Shown here piece by piece: positions 33,461 through 45,093 of a DNA stretch of 64,000 nucleotides; within the stretch, counting starts at the first letter, position 1, and each line of letters opens with the position of its first letter. The notes below the pieces were generated by a model, which saw nothing but the letters and a program-made list of their open reading frames with translations, was not told the origin of the DNA and made no database searches. This DNA is from Siphonodentalium dalli (lineage: Eukaryota > Mollusca > Scaphopoda > Gadilida > Siphonodentaliidae), in NCBI GenBank assembly GCA_032622095.1, contig CP136068.1, forward strand, positions 6,489,314 to 6,553,313. Reading direction: 5' to 3'. A program made the translations under genes and the position numbers.

Positions 33461-34229
33461 CGCTCATTTTCAACGATGGTATAGCACGGCTTGGTTGAAC
33501 GCATGACATTTCGTCAATACAATCGAAACGCAAGTGAGTGTTTTTGTACGGCGTCACATGACGTTATTTGGACAAACGTCACAATAATATTGTCTATTTG
33601 AGTGCAAATACGGCATTTGGAGACCATGTTTTATCTCAGGGTTTCTTTGACCAATCGTCGTGAAAGTAGGTGAGTCGTCTTCTATGAACAGTAGGCCGTG
33701 TTCCAAATTTGGGCTAGACGCATGGTTGAATAGTTATGAACACGCCAAAAGCGTGACCTAGGTTTCACACATACCCTGAGTTTGGAGGGTGTGCAAATAC
33801 GGTTCATTTAATTTAGATTAAGAAATGACAGTGACTAAGACTTTCCGAAGACTTAGATTATTAGATTGAAGTTATAGGTTCACACAATTGCATGCGCATA
33901 ACTAAAATATCGCTACATGCACGACAATATTAACGTATACCATATCCGTAAGGTTAGAGCTCTTTTTGGTTTTAACTTAGGAATGTTTTCATAAATGTAT
34001 TGTTAGCGGTGCTGAATCAACAAAAAGACTGCCAAACAATAGCCTGATCATTTCCATCGAGATGGTGAGTGATCGGATGAGCGCATGCATATGAGAGGCC
34101 AGTGATATATTTTCGTTTCGTCGAAAGTACGGTAGTATGCAGTATACGTATATCGTTACTGGCATGTTCACATGTAGCTGCCAGAAAATATATGCAAGAA
34201 AATATCAAACACAAATGTACCCTGGCATC
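33461..34229. other. No recognisable feature
   Basis: No repeat or exon identified. Confidence 0.45.
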
Positions 34230-34368
34230 GTGATTCACACGCGAAAACTCGGCGGTTTATATGTCAACAGCAATATTTCCTTGGATGCATTTTCCTTGTG
34301 CGACGTCACATGTAGTTCCGTTTGGAAAACAATGCATGTGATCACTACAACAAAATGCCTGGAGTAAA
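34230..34368 (+). pseudogene. Possible decayed PAN/apple exon
   Basis: The frame reads SLDAFSLCDVTCSSVWKTMH then VITTTKCLE and stops. This follows the PAN pattern (SLD.C...C....C...) with two cysteines apparently lost by single-base changes (TTT for TGT; TGG for TGT/TGC). No donor follows, and TAA terminates the frame. The match is short and could be chance. Confidence 0.28.
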
Positions 34369-34374
34369 GAGCAG

Positions 34375-34455
34375 AAGATATGTAAAGGTCAATAAAGGTC
34401 AACACAAATAAATATCAGAACACATAATGTGTAAAGGTCAAACTGGTCAACATGA
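34375..34455 (+). promoter_or_regulatory. Cluster of AGGTCA words
   Basis: AAAGGTCAATAAAGGTCAAC followed by GTAAAGGTCAAACTGGTCAAC gives three AGGTCA half-sites in about 70 bases. A regulatory role is speculative. Confidence 0.2.
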
Positions 34456-34551
34456 AAATATAGCAGAAGATACACGAAGGTCGTGTTTTGTTAAAGCCCA
34501 AATACATAATTGTCAGGTAAATCTAAATGAAAAGAAAACTGTTAAGATACT

Positions 34552-34640
34552 TAACCCTTTCATGTCGGGATCATTCAAGACCCTGTGTCAGTGAATTCTC
34601 TTATATATTCGAGTCTCCCATATATGGCGATGATTGTGAT
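34552..34640 (+). mobile_element. Left-end fragment of the TTAACCCTTT MITE
   Basis: TTAACCCTTT is followed by CCCTGTGTCAGTGAATTCTC, matching the end of the element at 35,872-36,267. Confidence 0.6.
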
Positions 34641-34789
34641 CAACCAGAACAGTATCATTCGTGCTGATTCAAGTGAATTGCACAACCTATAGTCCACTTT
34701 GGCAAGCAATAGGATAATTGAATTTACAACTGTTGACAACTTTCACCGAAGTCGGGAGGGGGTGAAAAACCCCACCACATATTGTCAAG

Positions 34790-35340
34790 TTACTGCACGC
34801 ATGTATACAAACCTTCCAAGCGAAATGAGAATGTGGTCACGTTATTTGGAAATAGGTACACGCCTTATAATTTAATGGTGCGTGCATATATTGGGTGGCA
34901 AAATGTTTATGTTTTTGTTTGGCAAATTGGATGTCACCAATCCAATCGAAAACCCATATGAAGTGTTATTGAGTTGTGTATTTGGTTTGGTTCACGGGGC
35001 TGTGGTGTATAACACGTGTCTGGCTACCAAACACACAGGGGTGCGGCTTGGTGTGATGGTTTCCCCAACTATCATGGTCAATATTTATAACCGTAGAACA
35101 GTTCATTACTCACACAGCATTTGTTGGAAATTTCACTCCACATGCAGGTTGAAATTGTTCCATTATCTGACTTCCATCCATATAGTGGGGAATTGGTTGC
35201 TTTTATACCAACAGTATTATATTTTTCTATATAAATCCAAAATTTAGTCTTAAATCGATATATGATTGGACATTGTTCAACGTTTTAGGTATCAGGTGGA
35301 AATTTCCAACATTTGGAAGTTTGAGATACCAATCAGATAA
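34790..35340 (+). repeat. Diverged duplicated segment, copy 1
   Basis: Shares ordered words with 36,490-37,000, for example TTATAATTTAAT, GCATATATTGGGTGGCAA and CGTTATTTGGAAATA. The open frame at 34,882-35,247 is not conserved in copy 2, so it is not coding. Confidence 0.65.
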
Positions 35341-35871
35341 TTTCAAATCCAAGGGGGTGCAAATATTATTGCACAAACATGGAAGTTTGGTCTGGTTATG
35401 GAAATGTCAGCAGGAAGTCACGTGGTCCGTGTGGCTTTATTTGCTATAGTGATTTAAATGGCATTCGTTAACCTTACGATCTCGTTAATCGACAACATAT
35501 ATTCTCACTCCCCTGTGTCCGGAGCTTCTTGGAAGATGCATGTGAACAGAGCGGCTTGTAGATCGCATCCATATTTGACATGAATGGCAAATTAGGTATG
35601 CTAACATAGAGCATAGCCAGCCCATTCGATAGCAGCGAGGGTAAGTGGCGTGGAATAGTTATTTCAACCACAGTGTCGGAAAATCAAGAAGAAGTTTCTG
35701 CAAGGATATTGGTTTATTTATTACTAGTGGAGCAGCCTTTTGTGAATTGTTCACGGTCGGTGACGGTCACGGCGCATCTGATTTAAACATTCACCAACCC
35801 GTCACCCATAATGTCCTCCGCTACAAAATACCCCCATTTAATCTGGAGAAAAATTCGAATTTGCCTCTTAA

Positions 35872-36267
35872 CCCTTTACCCAACAAACCGGCCAAAACCG
35901 GCCAAATAAAGCTTCAACAGCCTAACATATCTTGGGTCTGTCTCAATAAAACCATACCAAATATGGATATCATTGGAACCGGCTCATTGACCACATTGTG
36001 ATGGTTATAGTTATGCCCTGTGCCAATGCATTCTCTTATATATGCGAGTCGACCATAGGTCGCCTCGCATATATCATAAGAGAATGTATTGGCCTAACAA
36101 AAATCTTTTTTTAACACTTTTTACCATTTTTTCTTACATTCTTTAACAATTTTATAATTTTTAATGTGTTAAGCCAATGCATTCTCTTGTATATGCGCGG
36201 CGACCTATGGTCGACTCACATATATAAGAGAATGCATTGACACAGGGCCGTTCTGTTGGGTAAAGGG
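35872..36267. mobile_element. piggyBac-like MITE with TTAA flanks and terminal hairpins
   Basis: CCCTTTACCCAACA and its complement are flanked by TTAA at 35,868-35,871 and 36,268-36,271. Inside, each end carries a near-perfect hairpin starting CCAATGCATTCTCTTATATA (36,020-36,090 and 36,175-36,245). CCC-starting ends with TTAA fit piggyBac. It has no coding capacity. Confidence 0.82.
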
Positions 36268-36489
36268 TTAATCCTTAATTCGTGGACTACTGACCATTTT
36301 TCGGCATAAACCAATTCAAAAATGTCCAAGATGTCTCATTATGTTTTATTGTAATTATGCCGAATATAAATGAATGGTTGGATACAGTACCTGTATATGG
36401 AGGATTAAGGCTTATGGTAAAGTTACCATATTTAAGATATAACTCTTGTTTCGATTACAGTTATACAGTTATCTCCGAACGATTGACAA

Positions 36490-37010
36490 ATTGTATAACG
36501 CGCGCGAAGTTGCTGCACTCATCTATAAAATACCTTCCAAACCGAGTAAAATGATAAAGTGTCACGTAATTTGGAAATACAAGCCTATGTTATAATTTAA
36601 TAGTAATGCATATATTGGGTGGCAATTTTACTTTTTAGGCAAACCTGATGATCATCCCACCCCAATCGAAACCCAATATAAACGTTTTTATGGTTGTACA
36701 TTTGGTTTTGTTTATTGTGCTTTGGTTAATATCACGCGTTTGGCTACAACAAGTACAGGGGATTGGCGACACAATATTAGTTGGAAATTTCACACCAACA
36801 ATAAGGGGCTTGAAATTGTTCTCGTAGTTTGATTTTGCAGCTTGTTATGTATGTGGAATTTGTTGTGTTATGCCAGAATATATCTTCCTATTGCTTGTCA
36901 AGATATTGGTTTGAAATTGGCATCAGTTGGACAATTTCCAACTTTAGGGGAGTTTCATGTGGATATTTCCAACACTTGGAGATCTGGAGGCCAATGCGGA
37001 TGTTAGGATG
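36490..37010 (+). repeat. Diverged duplicated segment, copy 2
   Basis: Direct-orientation copy of 34,790-35,340, about 1.7 kb apart, with GTTGGAAATTTCACACCAAC near 36,780 as in other members of this dispersed family (also about 33,070). Confidence 0.65.
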
Positions 37011-37769
37011 TTTAGATTCAGATTCAGATTTTCTCACACAGGTCAGAACCGTGGTCGACACAAGGGGTCAAGGATGCTAATCAAATCAAGATAAACAAAT
37101 CGAAGCCTGAATACTTTTCAATGAGTTATACCTTTATTAAATATCTAATTATGCGCTGTGCACTCACATATAAACACATGATATGCATGTCCCTCTCTTG
37201 TATCCAGTCAAGATTAGAGTCAATAACCAAAATCAGGGCATGTGAGGTACTAGGTCGGAAATCAAAACCCAGTGGGGTGCAAATCAGTTATACAATATTG
37301 GGAGTTCAAAGGGAGGAAGCAGTTGGAAATATCCCATCAACGGAGACGATTTACAGCCACGTTCCTGCATATATACCCATATACTAATTAAACCACGCAA
37401 CTACGAAGTCAGTTGTTAAAACAGACGATAATATTGATGGAACATGACCCGAGCACAGGAACTGTTACGATCATATCCCTTAGGGTGGATACACACATGC
37501 ATGTAATCTCTGTAATTATCGTGTATTTGGCGTTTTACATGGATCATACAGGTACATACGCTACCTCCAGTCAATGGCTTTCGGTTGGATGTGCATACAC
37601 CATCTTATATACAAAATTGACCACAATGAGCCAAGCTCTGAGCGTGCAGAGAACCGTTGACTGAACGAAGTCGTCAGGCCGCTTTGAATAATTGTTCGCG
37701 CGATAACCCAAATGTTGGACTTTCTGTTTAAATCATTTTCAGTCTTCGCTTGATTTGTATACCGATGAT
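37011..37769. other. No recognisable feature
   Basis: Short frames without motifs. Confidence 0.45.
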
Positions 37770-37900
37770 GGCTCCAGGAGTTCCCCAACCCAGGGGCTAT
37801 GATTCCCAACATGGGGGCAATATTATCAGGATTTCCTGACGCAGGGGCTAAATATGACACCCGACTTGGGGCTATATATGATCCCGAAAGCTACCAGACG
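37770..37900. repeat. Short irregular repeat, GGGGCTA(T/A)AT..GA type
   Basis: Four or five spaced units each begin GGGGCTA or GGGGCAA and contain ATGAT/ATGAC words. It is open on the minus strand by repetition. Confidence 0.45.
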
Positions 37901-39612
37901 GGGTGGCTAACTCTGAGCTATTTAAGTAAAACATATATTGTACCTTCTTGCCCAGATTATTCCGACCGATACATTTAACTAAGTCACTTAGCGATTTGAA
38001 GCTTTCGAAACCCCACGCCAAGCAAGCATCGTGGTCGAAAATGTTCTATCAAGGTAGCATTACACGATTTCACGGGTTGTAGGGGGTTTGAAAAATAGAA
38101 ATATAAGTATCTGGGGGCATAACGGCCAGTGTAGCCTGTGTTAACTGTGTCATTACTGGTTTGAAGGTTTATTTATTTTACAAAACTGGGAAAGTTCTCA
38201 AAAAATTGAAAAATTTGGATACGCAACAGGGTTTTCGTATTCAGTGAAGGCCAACTCTGTGTTATTGATTACAGGAAAATACCCCGATTTCTCTCCCCTG
38301 AATTCTGTCATCTGGGCTCGAAAGAATTTGTTTTCAAATTGATACGATAACTTGTTTTCTATTTCAAATATTTCTCAGCGCTAGCATAGCTCTATCAGGT
38401 GGAATAATCTTATTTACTGACATTCGCTCTATCATGGTCTGTTTTTGGGTTGAAAATGGCCAATTTGAGTAAAAAAAATGGGTAAAATTGAGCGGTTCGT
38501 GTGTGCAAACCAAGGGGCATAACTCAATGACAAATTGTACGAAGAACCAAAAGTACATTTAAATGATTACACCTAAAATTTCTGTCGAAATTAAAACATG
38601 CTTGATGGGATATATGCCAACGATAATGGCTTAGCATTGATTTGAAGTACAGTACCCCATCCCAGGTTGGCAAAATTGCTGGAAATCGTGTATTGCTACC
38701 CAAGCCTGTATACACCAGATGTGTTGCTTCTGGTGATGTGCATTAATAAAATGTCAGATATCACACAGACTTAAAGTCTCACAATGAGACTTTTTCCGCA
38801 ACAATAAATTTTTTTCCGAGTTATCCCCCTGCATAGCTTTGTTATATTATAATAGGTTGGCGATTATTGCAATACGATAGAGGAACACTCCGACTTTCGT
38901 ACTCAGATTCATACATTATTGTACCTCGCTTGCCTGACCGAAATATGACGGGGAAATGGCTAATTTGGATTTATTTGTCGTTCTAGATATGTTTATTGTG
39001 CCTTTTATCATTCCTTTTCATGAAAACAAATTAAAAACAAGTCGAATATGTTATGATAATGTTTAAACATTCTTGTGCATGAAATTGGGGATAAATTGTT
39101 CCCAGAGTTAGAGTACGTTATTTCACAGTCCGTATTCGACACCCTGCACATTCGCAATGCGCAGCCGAACTTCCGGTGTGAAATTTCCGAATTTTTATGT
39201 GTTAAAAATAAATAGTTTTTCATCTGTCATATCTGCTTGTTTCGTTCATTATTCGCAGAAAATGTGTATCTCATTCTTTCGTGTACACAACGGATTAGAT
39301 ATAGACTGTTTTAACCCGTTTGGGTGTTAGAAATATCGCTTAATTATCAGAAAATATCATGTGAAGTGACGGGACCAATCCGAATATCGCACACTGGACT
39401 TGGTGAAGTTGGTCAACATGACCGCTTTCGCAGATTGCTGCTTCCAGCGTAGAAGGATACGCACTACGTTCATGACTGAACTAACACTGGACTGGTCACG
39501 GACACTGTGTGTGAGTCACTGAGTGTGGCAGGTCAGGCTTTGCCGTATTCAACTGTTATCATTATCATGGACATTGACTCGAATAAGTGAATAGCACTGA
39601 TTGACCTAGACC
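37901..39612. other. No recognisable feature
   Basis: Unassigned sequence with no exon or bounded element. Confidence 0.45.
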
Positions 39613-39759
39613 TAGTCCAACAAATTAGACTTTCGGATTAATAGGAATTTTAATATTTGGACATTTATGGACCTTTTAATCCTTCAGGATTTTTAATAAA
39701 TCGTAAATGTCCAAATATTAAAATATGTATTAATCCGAATAGTCTAATTTGTTGGACTA
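39613..39759. mobile_element. Foldback MITE, ends GTCCAACAAATTAGACT, TA flanks
   Basis: Arms of about 60 bases: GTCCAACAAATTAGACT, CGGATTAATA, TTTTAATATTTGGACATTTA and their complements in reverse order. Each end is bordered by TA, suggesting a mariner-type duplication. A piece of the inner arm recurs near 50,535. Confidence 0.82.
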
Positions 39760-41679
39760 TGATTGACCCAAGCCAAGGCAGTGGAAGAATGCAAACAATG
39801 TGAATGTAATGATTATTGCAAAATATGATGATTATAGTTCTATTCTGGACTCCTCAGCCCTTCAATGCTGAAATGCAGTCAACGCTGAAATGCAGTCAAC
39901 GCTGATGCCGTAAAAGGTCATTGAATGTTCATTCAGATTCTATCATTCTGCATAGTACATTAGACTGATTAGAAGTACAGTAGCTACATGTGTGTGAACT
40001 TGTGAAGGGTAGAACATGATATGGAGATTGGAGAATCAGAATGGCAATGGCACCACTCACCAGTGTCAGTGAATCGAGTGAGGATGTTTACCAAACATGT
40101 CATGAAACATGCAGACATGGACAATGCTGTGAAATGGATTATAATTCATCAGACTCCCGGATCATGATCATAAGTTACCGGTACATACTAGTAACATTCC
40201 GCCTTTGATCATTAGATCAAGACTAAACCAGACTTGGATAATGACTAATGGACAAAGACAGTTACATGTTACACATGCGGCTGCACATGGTTTTGATTCA
40301 TTAAAATTATTTTGTAAAAATCATGAACTTATGTTATCAAAATCAATGACTAACAGTGATCACCAAAGTCACTTACTGGTACATTGTTTATGCCAAACAA
40401 CAGGTCTGACACAACTTGAATTCCATTGTACCGGTACATGACGTACCGTATATATTCAACTATTATGAAGTGGTGAACATATCTCAAGTACGGTACCTAC
40501 TACATGTACTAAGTACAGTATATATATCGGTGCTGGCATTTTTGATTATTTAACTGATTTACTTGTACTAGTAGTTAGCATTTTGAAATCATCTTGGTGA
40601 GAAGTTATTTATAATGTCATTCAAAATTTCAAATGGCATACCGGTACATGCACATGTACTTCTGCCATTATGAAATAAACAGTTCTCCTGTAATAAGCTG
40701 TAGAATTCTTTTTATATTGGAATATGATGCCTTCTCATTTGCTCTGTTAAAATTATAGTGTTATATACATGTACATTTTAAGTGGTTGTGCATTAATACG
40801 AAGTGGGATGATTCCATGAAGTTTTAGTAAAAATAGAGAAAACCTGGAGTTTACGTATATACCGTACCAGTATACATTGTGTATGGTAGTATAATTAAGA
40901 TATAATACATGTAGTTGAATATCAGTATGATAGTTGAATTCAAGAAGAGCCAGACTTGATAATGACTTACTAATATTAGCATCTACATGTACTAGTAACG
41001 GTACTCTCATGTGCAATAATAGTGTCAATAATATGATAGTGTCAACACTGTTATTATATTTGGAGAACACTTCCCATGATCAGATCACTAAGAGACATAG
41101 AGTGAAATTGCTGTGGTTTAAACTATTATTAATTTTAGCTAAAAAATCCCACCATCACTATTATTAGTTTGTCTCTATTATTAGGCAACTTAGAGGATGT
41201 TGTCTGAATGAACTATCATTTATTATAAGTACCTGATGTATCAGAACAAATTAAAAAGGTAATAAACAGGCCAGACACGTACAGTATGGTCGGTTCCAGT
41301 ACTGCTAGTGTTATTGTACCAGTACTGTTTATATTCAGTACTAGGAAAATTTAATGAAAGTTATGCAACGAATGATTGTGTAGGCCTACTGATGTTAAAA
41401 GGAGTATAAATTTAAAATGACCTTGCCACTTTAACAAACACATCGCTATTGATATAATACTCAATAATGAGTTTGTTAAAGTGGTGCGCTCGTTTTAAAT
41501 TAACATGGAGAATATAGCAATTCATGTGGGTCCAATATGTGTACATATACATGTATACCGGTACACGCAGAGCTGATTGATTTACAATTATGGCTTTCAT
41601 TATATCGTAGACAAGGTGTGGGATGTTTCTTTCATTTTCAGATGCTGTTAAAATTATTCATCAGGTTCACTGATTGTAG
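39760..41679. other. No gene; region rich in GTAC-centred palindromes
   Basis: ACATGTAC, ACCGGTAC, ACTAGTA and GTACGGTACC words recur densely from about 40,170 to 41,330. A small inverted pair (CCACTTTAACAAAC / GTTTGTTAAAGTGG, about 41,427-41,487) is present. No exon was recognised. Confidence 0.45.
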
Positions 41680-41716
41680 CTGGGACTAATACATGTATAC
41701 CATATATTAGTCCCAG
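41680..41716. repeat. Hairpin CTGGGACTAATA, copy 1
   Basis: CTGGGACTAATA and TATTAGTCCCAG flank a short loop with ACATGTATACC. Confidence 0.7.
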
Positions 41717-41754
41717 ATTGTAGTGGGGTTGAGATATGGTTGCTGTTAGATCTT

Positions 41755-42173
41755 AAAGGTACTCAATCCGAATTAACGGTCGCAAATTACTATTTCCTTG
41801 ACTTCGGGGGTCGAGGAACCCACCCACCACAGCTCAGAGTGATCAGATATCGATGTTATAAATATATTATTTTAATTAAAGTGGCCCAATAGACAGTCAA
41901 CGAGAAGAATTTCATTGACCAAATTGCGGGCAAAGATGGATAACTCTAAAATCAAGTGGCTTTTTGTGTCAGATATTTGACAAACCGGTAAAATTTCGTT
42001 GAACAAAATGTTGATAAATAACAGGTTTTGTGCAATTTTATACTAAGTTGATGGTGCTTTTCATTATTTTTGGGCAATTATTAGATTCTGAAAACTGAAG
42101 CGTCATTTCAAAAAATGTTGTTGTTGGAATGTGATTATATGGGGACCCTCTGATCGGATTAAGTACCGGTACC
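41755..42173 (+). mobile_element. MITE family A, copy 3
   Basis: It starts TTAAAGGTACTCAATCCGA and ends with GGATTAAGTACC. The interior defines the family: GCTCAGAGTGATCAGATATC near the left, GGATAACTCTAAAATCAAG in the middle, AACTGAAGCG near the right. Confidence 0.78.
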
Positions 42174-42474
42174 TGTAAGAGATTTTATGGTATCTGGAAC
42201 ATTTCATATTTAGTTACATGTAGCATGACATTCAGAAATATGATATGTCGCCTTGAGGCAAAAAATTATATTACCATATTTATGGTAGTGATCGCCTACA
42301 TGTATTGACCAAAATGGACAGGATTACATTTTTCTCTTGTCTTGTCTATTTCATTCCTAACTTAGAAGTATGTCGATCTGGTAAATAATTGACTGGAGAG
42401 AATAGCATTTATGTCTTGGCCACTAACTGGGAGCTGTGATAATAATAGTAAGTTATCGTTGGAGACCCCCCCCC

Positions 42475-42860
42475 CACAATGGAGATCTCTAGTCGCATAC
42501 ATGTAGCCAATGTGTCTTATACATTATAACCGGGGAGGTGGCTACATGTAGATGGTCCCCATTGGTGTGTGGTTGGGAAACTTGGGTTTGTCCACCTTGA
42601 CATTTTCAAATGTACGTACCTTGAACCAGACCAAAGTAAAATGTTCTTGAAATACTACTTTGCACCCCCCCCCAGTTGAATTTTCCAAATGGTACCTCAA
42701 ACATTTCCAACTGAAATGTCCAACCTGACACCCTCTAAACCTAAATTGTTCAACCGATAGCCATTCCGACCAAACTTTGGACCAAAAGTAGAAGAATATA
42801 CTGCTGTTGGTCTAAAAACAACACATTCCCCCACTAAATACTGGTTGGAAAATCAAACAA
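42475..42860. repeat. Fragment related to the 25,417 hAT element
   Basis: Poly-C runs, CATTTCCAACTGAAATGTCC and TTGGTCTAAAAACAACACAT resemble words inside that element. No ends are visible. Confidence 0.45.
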
Positions 42861-42922
42861 TCAATAATATATATTGGTTGTATCTCAGGATGTCTACTGT
42901 TCACATTTCTACCTACATGTAG

Positions 42923-42961
42923 CTGGGACTAATATATTATTATATATTATATGAGTCCCAG
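42923..42961. repeat. Hairpin CTGGGACTAATA, copy 2
   Basis: Same stem as 41,680-41,716 with an AT-rich loop; preceded in both cases by TGTAG. Confidence 0.65.
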
Positions 42962-43014
42962 TCTCTAGTAAGCTATTATTATGGGAGGCCAAATTCACAT
43001 TTAATAATCAATTG

Positions 43015-43070
43015 CGCTTAAGCGCAATCATTGCGCTTAAGCGTAATTAATTGCTCTTAATCGCAATTCA
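43015..43070. repeat. Palindromic GCGCTTAAGCGC cluster
   Basis: ATTGCGCTTAAGCGCAAT is a perfect 18-bp palindrome, repeated with decay two more times. Confidence 0.7.
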
Positions 43071-43190
43071 TGGTTATATGTAACAAAACACCCCTGGTGA
43101 ATAAATAGATTTCTCCATAACTTAGCATTAACTCCTATTGACATGTCACTTCTTGGTTTCATTGGTTTGGATGGGTAGGGAGCTAGCCCA

Positions 43191-43446
43191 ACTTGGTGAA
43201 AATGGCTTCAAAATCACAATTTTTTCAAAATACCAAATGTGTTGACAGGACTGCCCCTTCCTTAAATAGTATAATAGTCTTTAAAACTAACATCCATAAA
43301 ATGGGATAAAGCAAAACAAGTTTTAAAAATCCATTCCCAAATTCCAAAAAATGATCGATTTGTTAAAAATCTGCCGATCTGCCCGTCCGTTTGATCGCCT
43401 ATATATAGCAATAGTTATAAACATTATCAGCGCCCTTAATCCCCTG
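43191..43446 (+). repeat. About 255-bp dispersed repeat, copy 1
   Basis: Begins ACTTGGTGAAAATGGCTTCA and ends at GCGCCCTTAATCCCC. It is a direct copy of 44,276-44,533. Confidence 0.85.
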
Positions 43447-43483
43447 GTTGGAATATCATTGGTATGGAATACTATTAGGACCA

Positions 43484-43516
43484 TTTCCTAATGGCGCTTT
43501 CGGCGCCATTAGGAAA
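43484..43516. repeat. Perfect small hairpin
   Basis: TTTCCTAATGGCGC and GCGCCATTAGGAAA form a 14-bp stem around a short loop. Confidence 0.8.
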
Positions 43517-43517
43517 C

Positions 43518-43793
43518 ATATATCTCAAATTTCAATCTATATATAGTATACGGGCTAGATGCCGCCACCGAAAACGACAAAATGTGCGATATTAACGCAT
43601 GTTTCGACGCGCAGAAAGCGACAAAAAGTGCGCCATTAGTAACGCGCCGAAAGCGACAAAATGTGCGTCGTTACGGCGCACGTTTTGTCGCTTTCGGCGC
43701 GCCGAAACATGCGCTAATATCGCACATTTTGACGCTTTCGGTGCATGGCGGAATCTAGCCCGTATACTATATAGATTGAAATTTGAGATATAT
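43518..43793. mobile_element. Foldback element
   Basis: Arms of about 130 bases: ATATATCTCAAATTTCAATC, AGTATACGGGCTAGA and repeated GCGACAAAATGTGCG words, mirrored to 43,793. Overlapping open frames on both strands follow from the palindrome. Confidence 0.85.
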
Positions 43794-44275
43794 GATGCAT
43801 GTTTTTGCCGACTGGCCCACAAAATGACTCGTTCCCAATCTATATGTTACCAATTCCAACAGTCATGCCTAATTTCATAATGATCCGACCAAAGTTACAA
43901 CCTGTAGCCTATGCCAATGGAAATTGTCGACGGACGTACTTATGTTCGGAAACCACTGGCGATGGATACCAACCCATGGAAAATTGGCAATATCTCAACT
44001 TGAATTTTCATGTTCAGCAGCTTGAGCTAAAATGCATTCTGAAATAGCGTTTTATTTATCAAATTATGCAGCTTCTCATGTCTCAGCCACAAATAAAGAT
44101 AATCCTATTTATTCGAACAACGTATTCGGAAACACACATGAATAGTACTACCACTGGCCCCTGGCACAAATTGGTCATAATACTAAAAGTACATATATAT
44201 AAGACACAGGGGTCCTGGAATTTTTTTTTTATATTATTTTTAGGGTCAAATTCCCCATTTTAAAGAAATAACACC

Positions 44276-44533
44276 AAGCTTGGTGAAAATGGCTTCAAAA
44301 TCAATTTATTTTCAAAATACCAAATTTGTTGACAGGACTGCCCCTTCCTTAAATATTATAATAGTCTTCAACACTAACATCCATAAAATAGGATGAAGCA
44401 AAACAAATTGTAAAAATCTATTCCCAAATTCAAAAACATTTCGATTTTTTTTTTAATCTGCCGATATGCCACTCCGTTTGATCGCCTATATATAGCCAAA
44501 GTCATAAACATTATTAGCGCCCTTAATCCCCGG
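44276..44533 (+). repeat. About 255-bp dispersed repeat, copy 2
   Basis: Matches 43,191-43,446 with scattered substitutions; followed at 44,541 by the tail seen at 7,745-8,010 (CACATTTTCAG ... CGGACAGACACACGAAC). Confidence 0.85.
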
Positions 44534-44640
44534 GTTACGTGTATGATATGACCCTATGTCCACATTTTCAGAGGGGTTAAGTCGTTTTGTCGCCTTTTTC
44601 CGGACAGACACACGAACTCAATTTATTTTTATTAGTAAAG

Positions 44641-45017
44641 GTTGGTGCTAATGTCACTACATGTATATATTTGCACGCGTGACACCCCGTCAACAACCCC
44701 GCCATCGCTAATGTACGTCCCTAGCCTCGGCACAGAAACTGACCAACATCCCGCGTCTGGACGTCGCCTTGATATGAATCTTGAAAGCATAATTTCGAGT
44801 TTTACTATACGAGTATAGGCTGCACTTTCAAGAATGAACAGTCCGTAGCTGCAGGTAAAATAAAGTCCATCCTGATTACGATGCGGCAAACTAACTTCAT
44901 TTATATTATTCGATTAATACAAGCCATTACTCTATTCATCATTACTATCAATAAAACACGAATTATGCATGCACGCAAGAAACAGGTCTGTTGTGACAAA
45001 CGCATGGCCAAATAGCC
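44641..45017. other. Unassigned, locally GC-richer sequence
   Basis: Overlapping frames on both strands around 44,690-44,830 have no recognised motif. Confidence 0.35.
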
Positions 45018-45093
45018 TGTCTCTTTGAAAAGCCGACGAAATTCCTAACAGATGTACATCGTTTAGGAATTTCGTCTGCTTTCCAAAGAGACA
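45018..45093. repeat. Foldback
   Basis: TGTCTCTTTG...GACGAAATTCCTAA is mirrored by TTAGGAATTTCGTC...CAAAGAGACA around a 14-base loop. Confidence 0.8.

Noticed and set aside
34882-35247. 121-codon frame as a gene
   Set aside because: Lies in a dispersed duplicated segment and is not open in the second copy.
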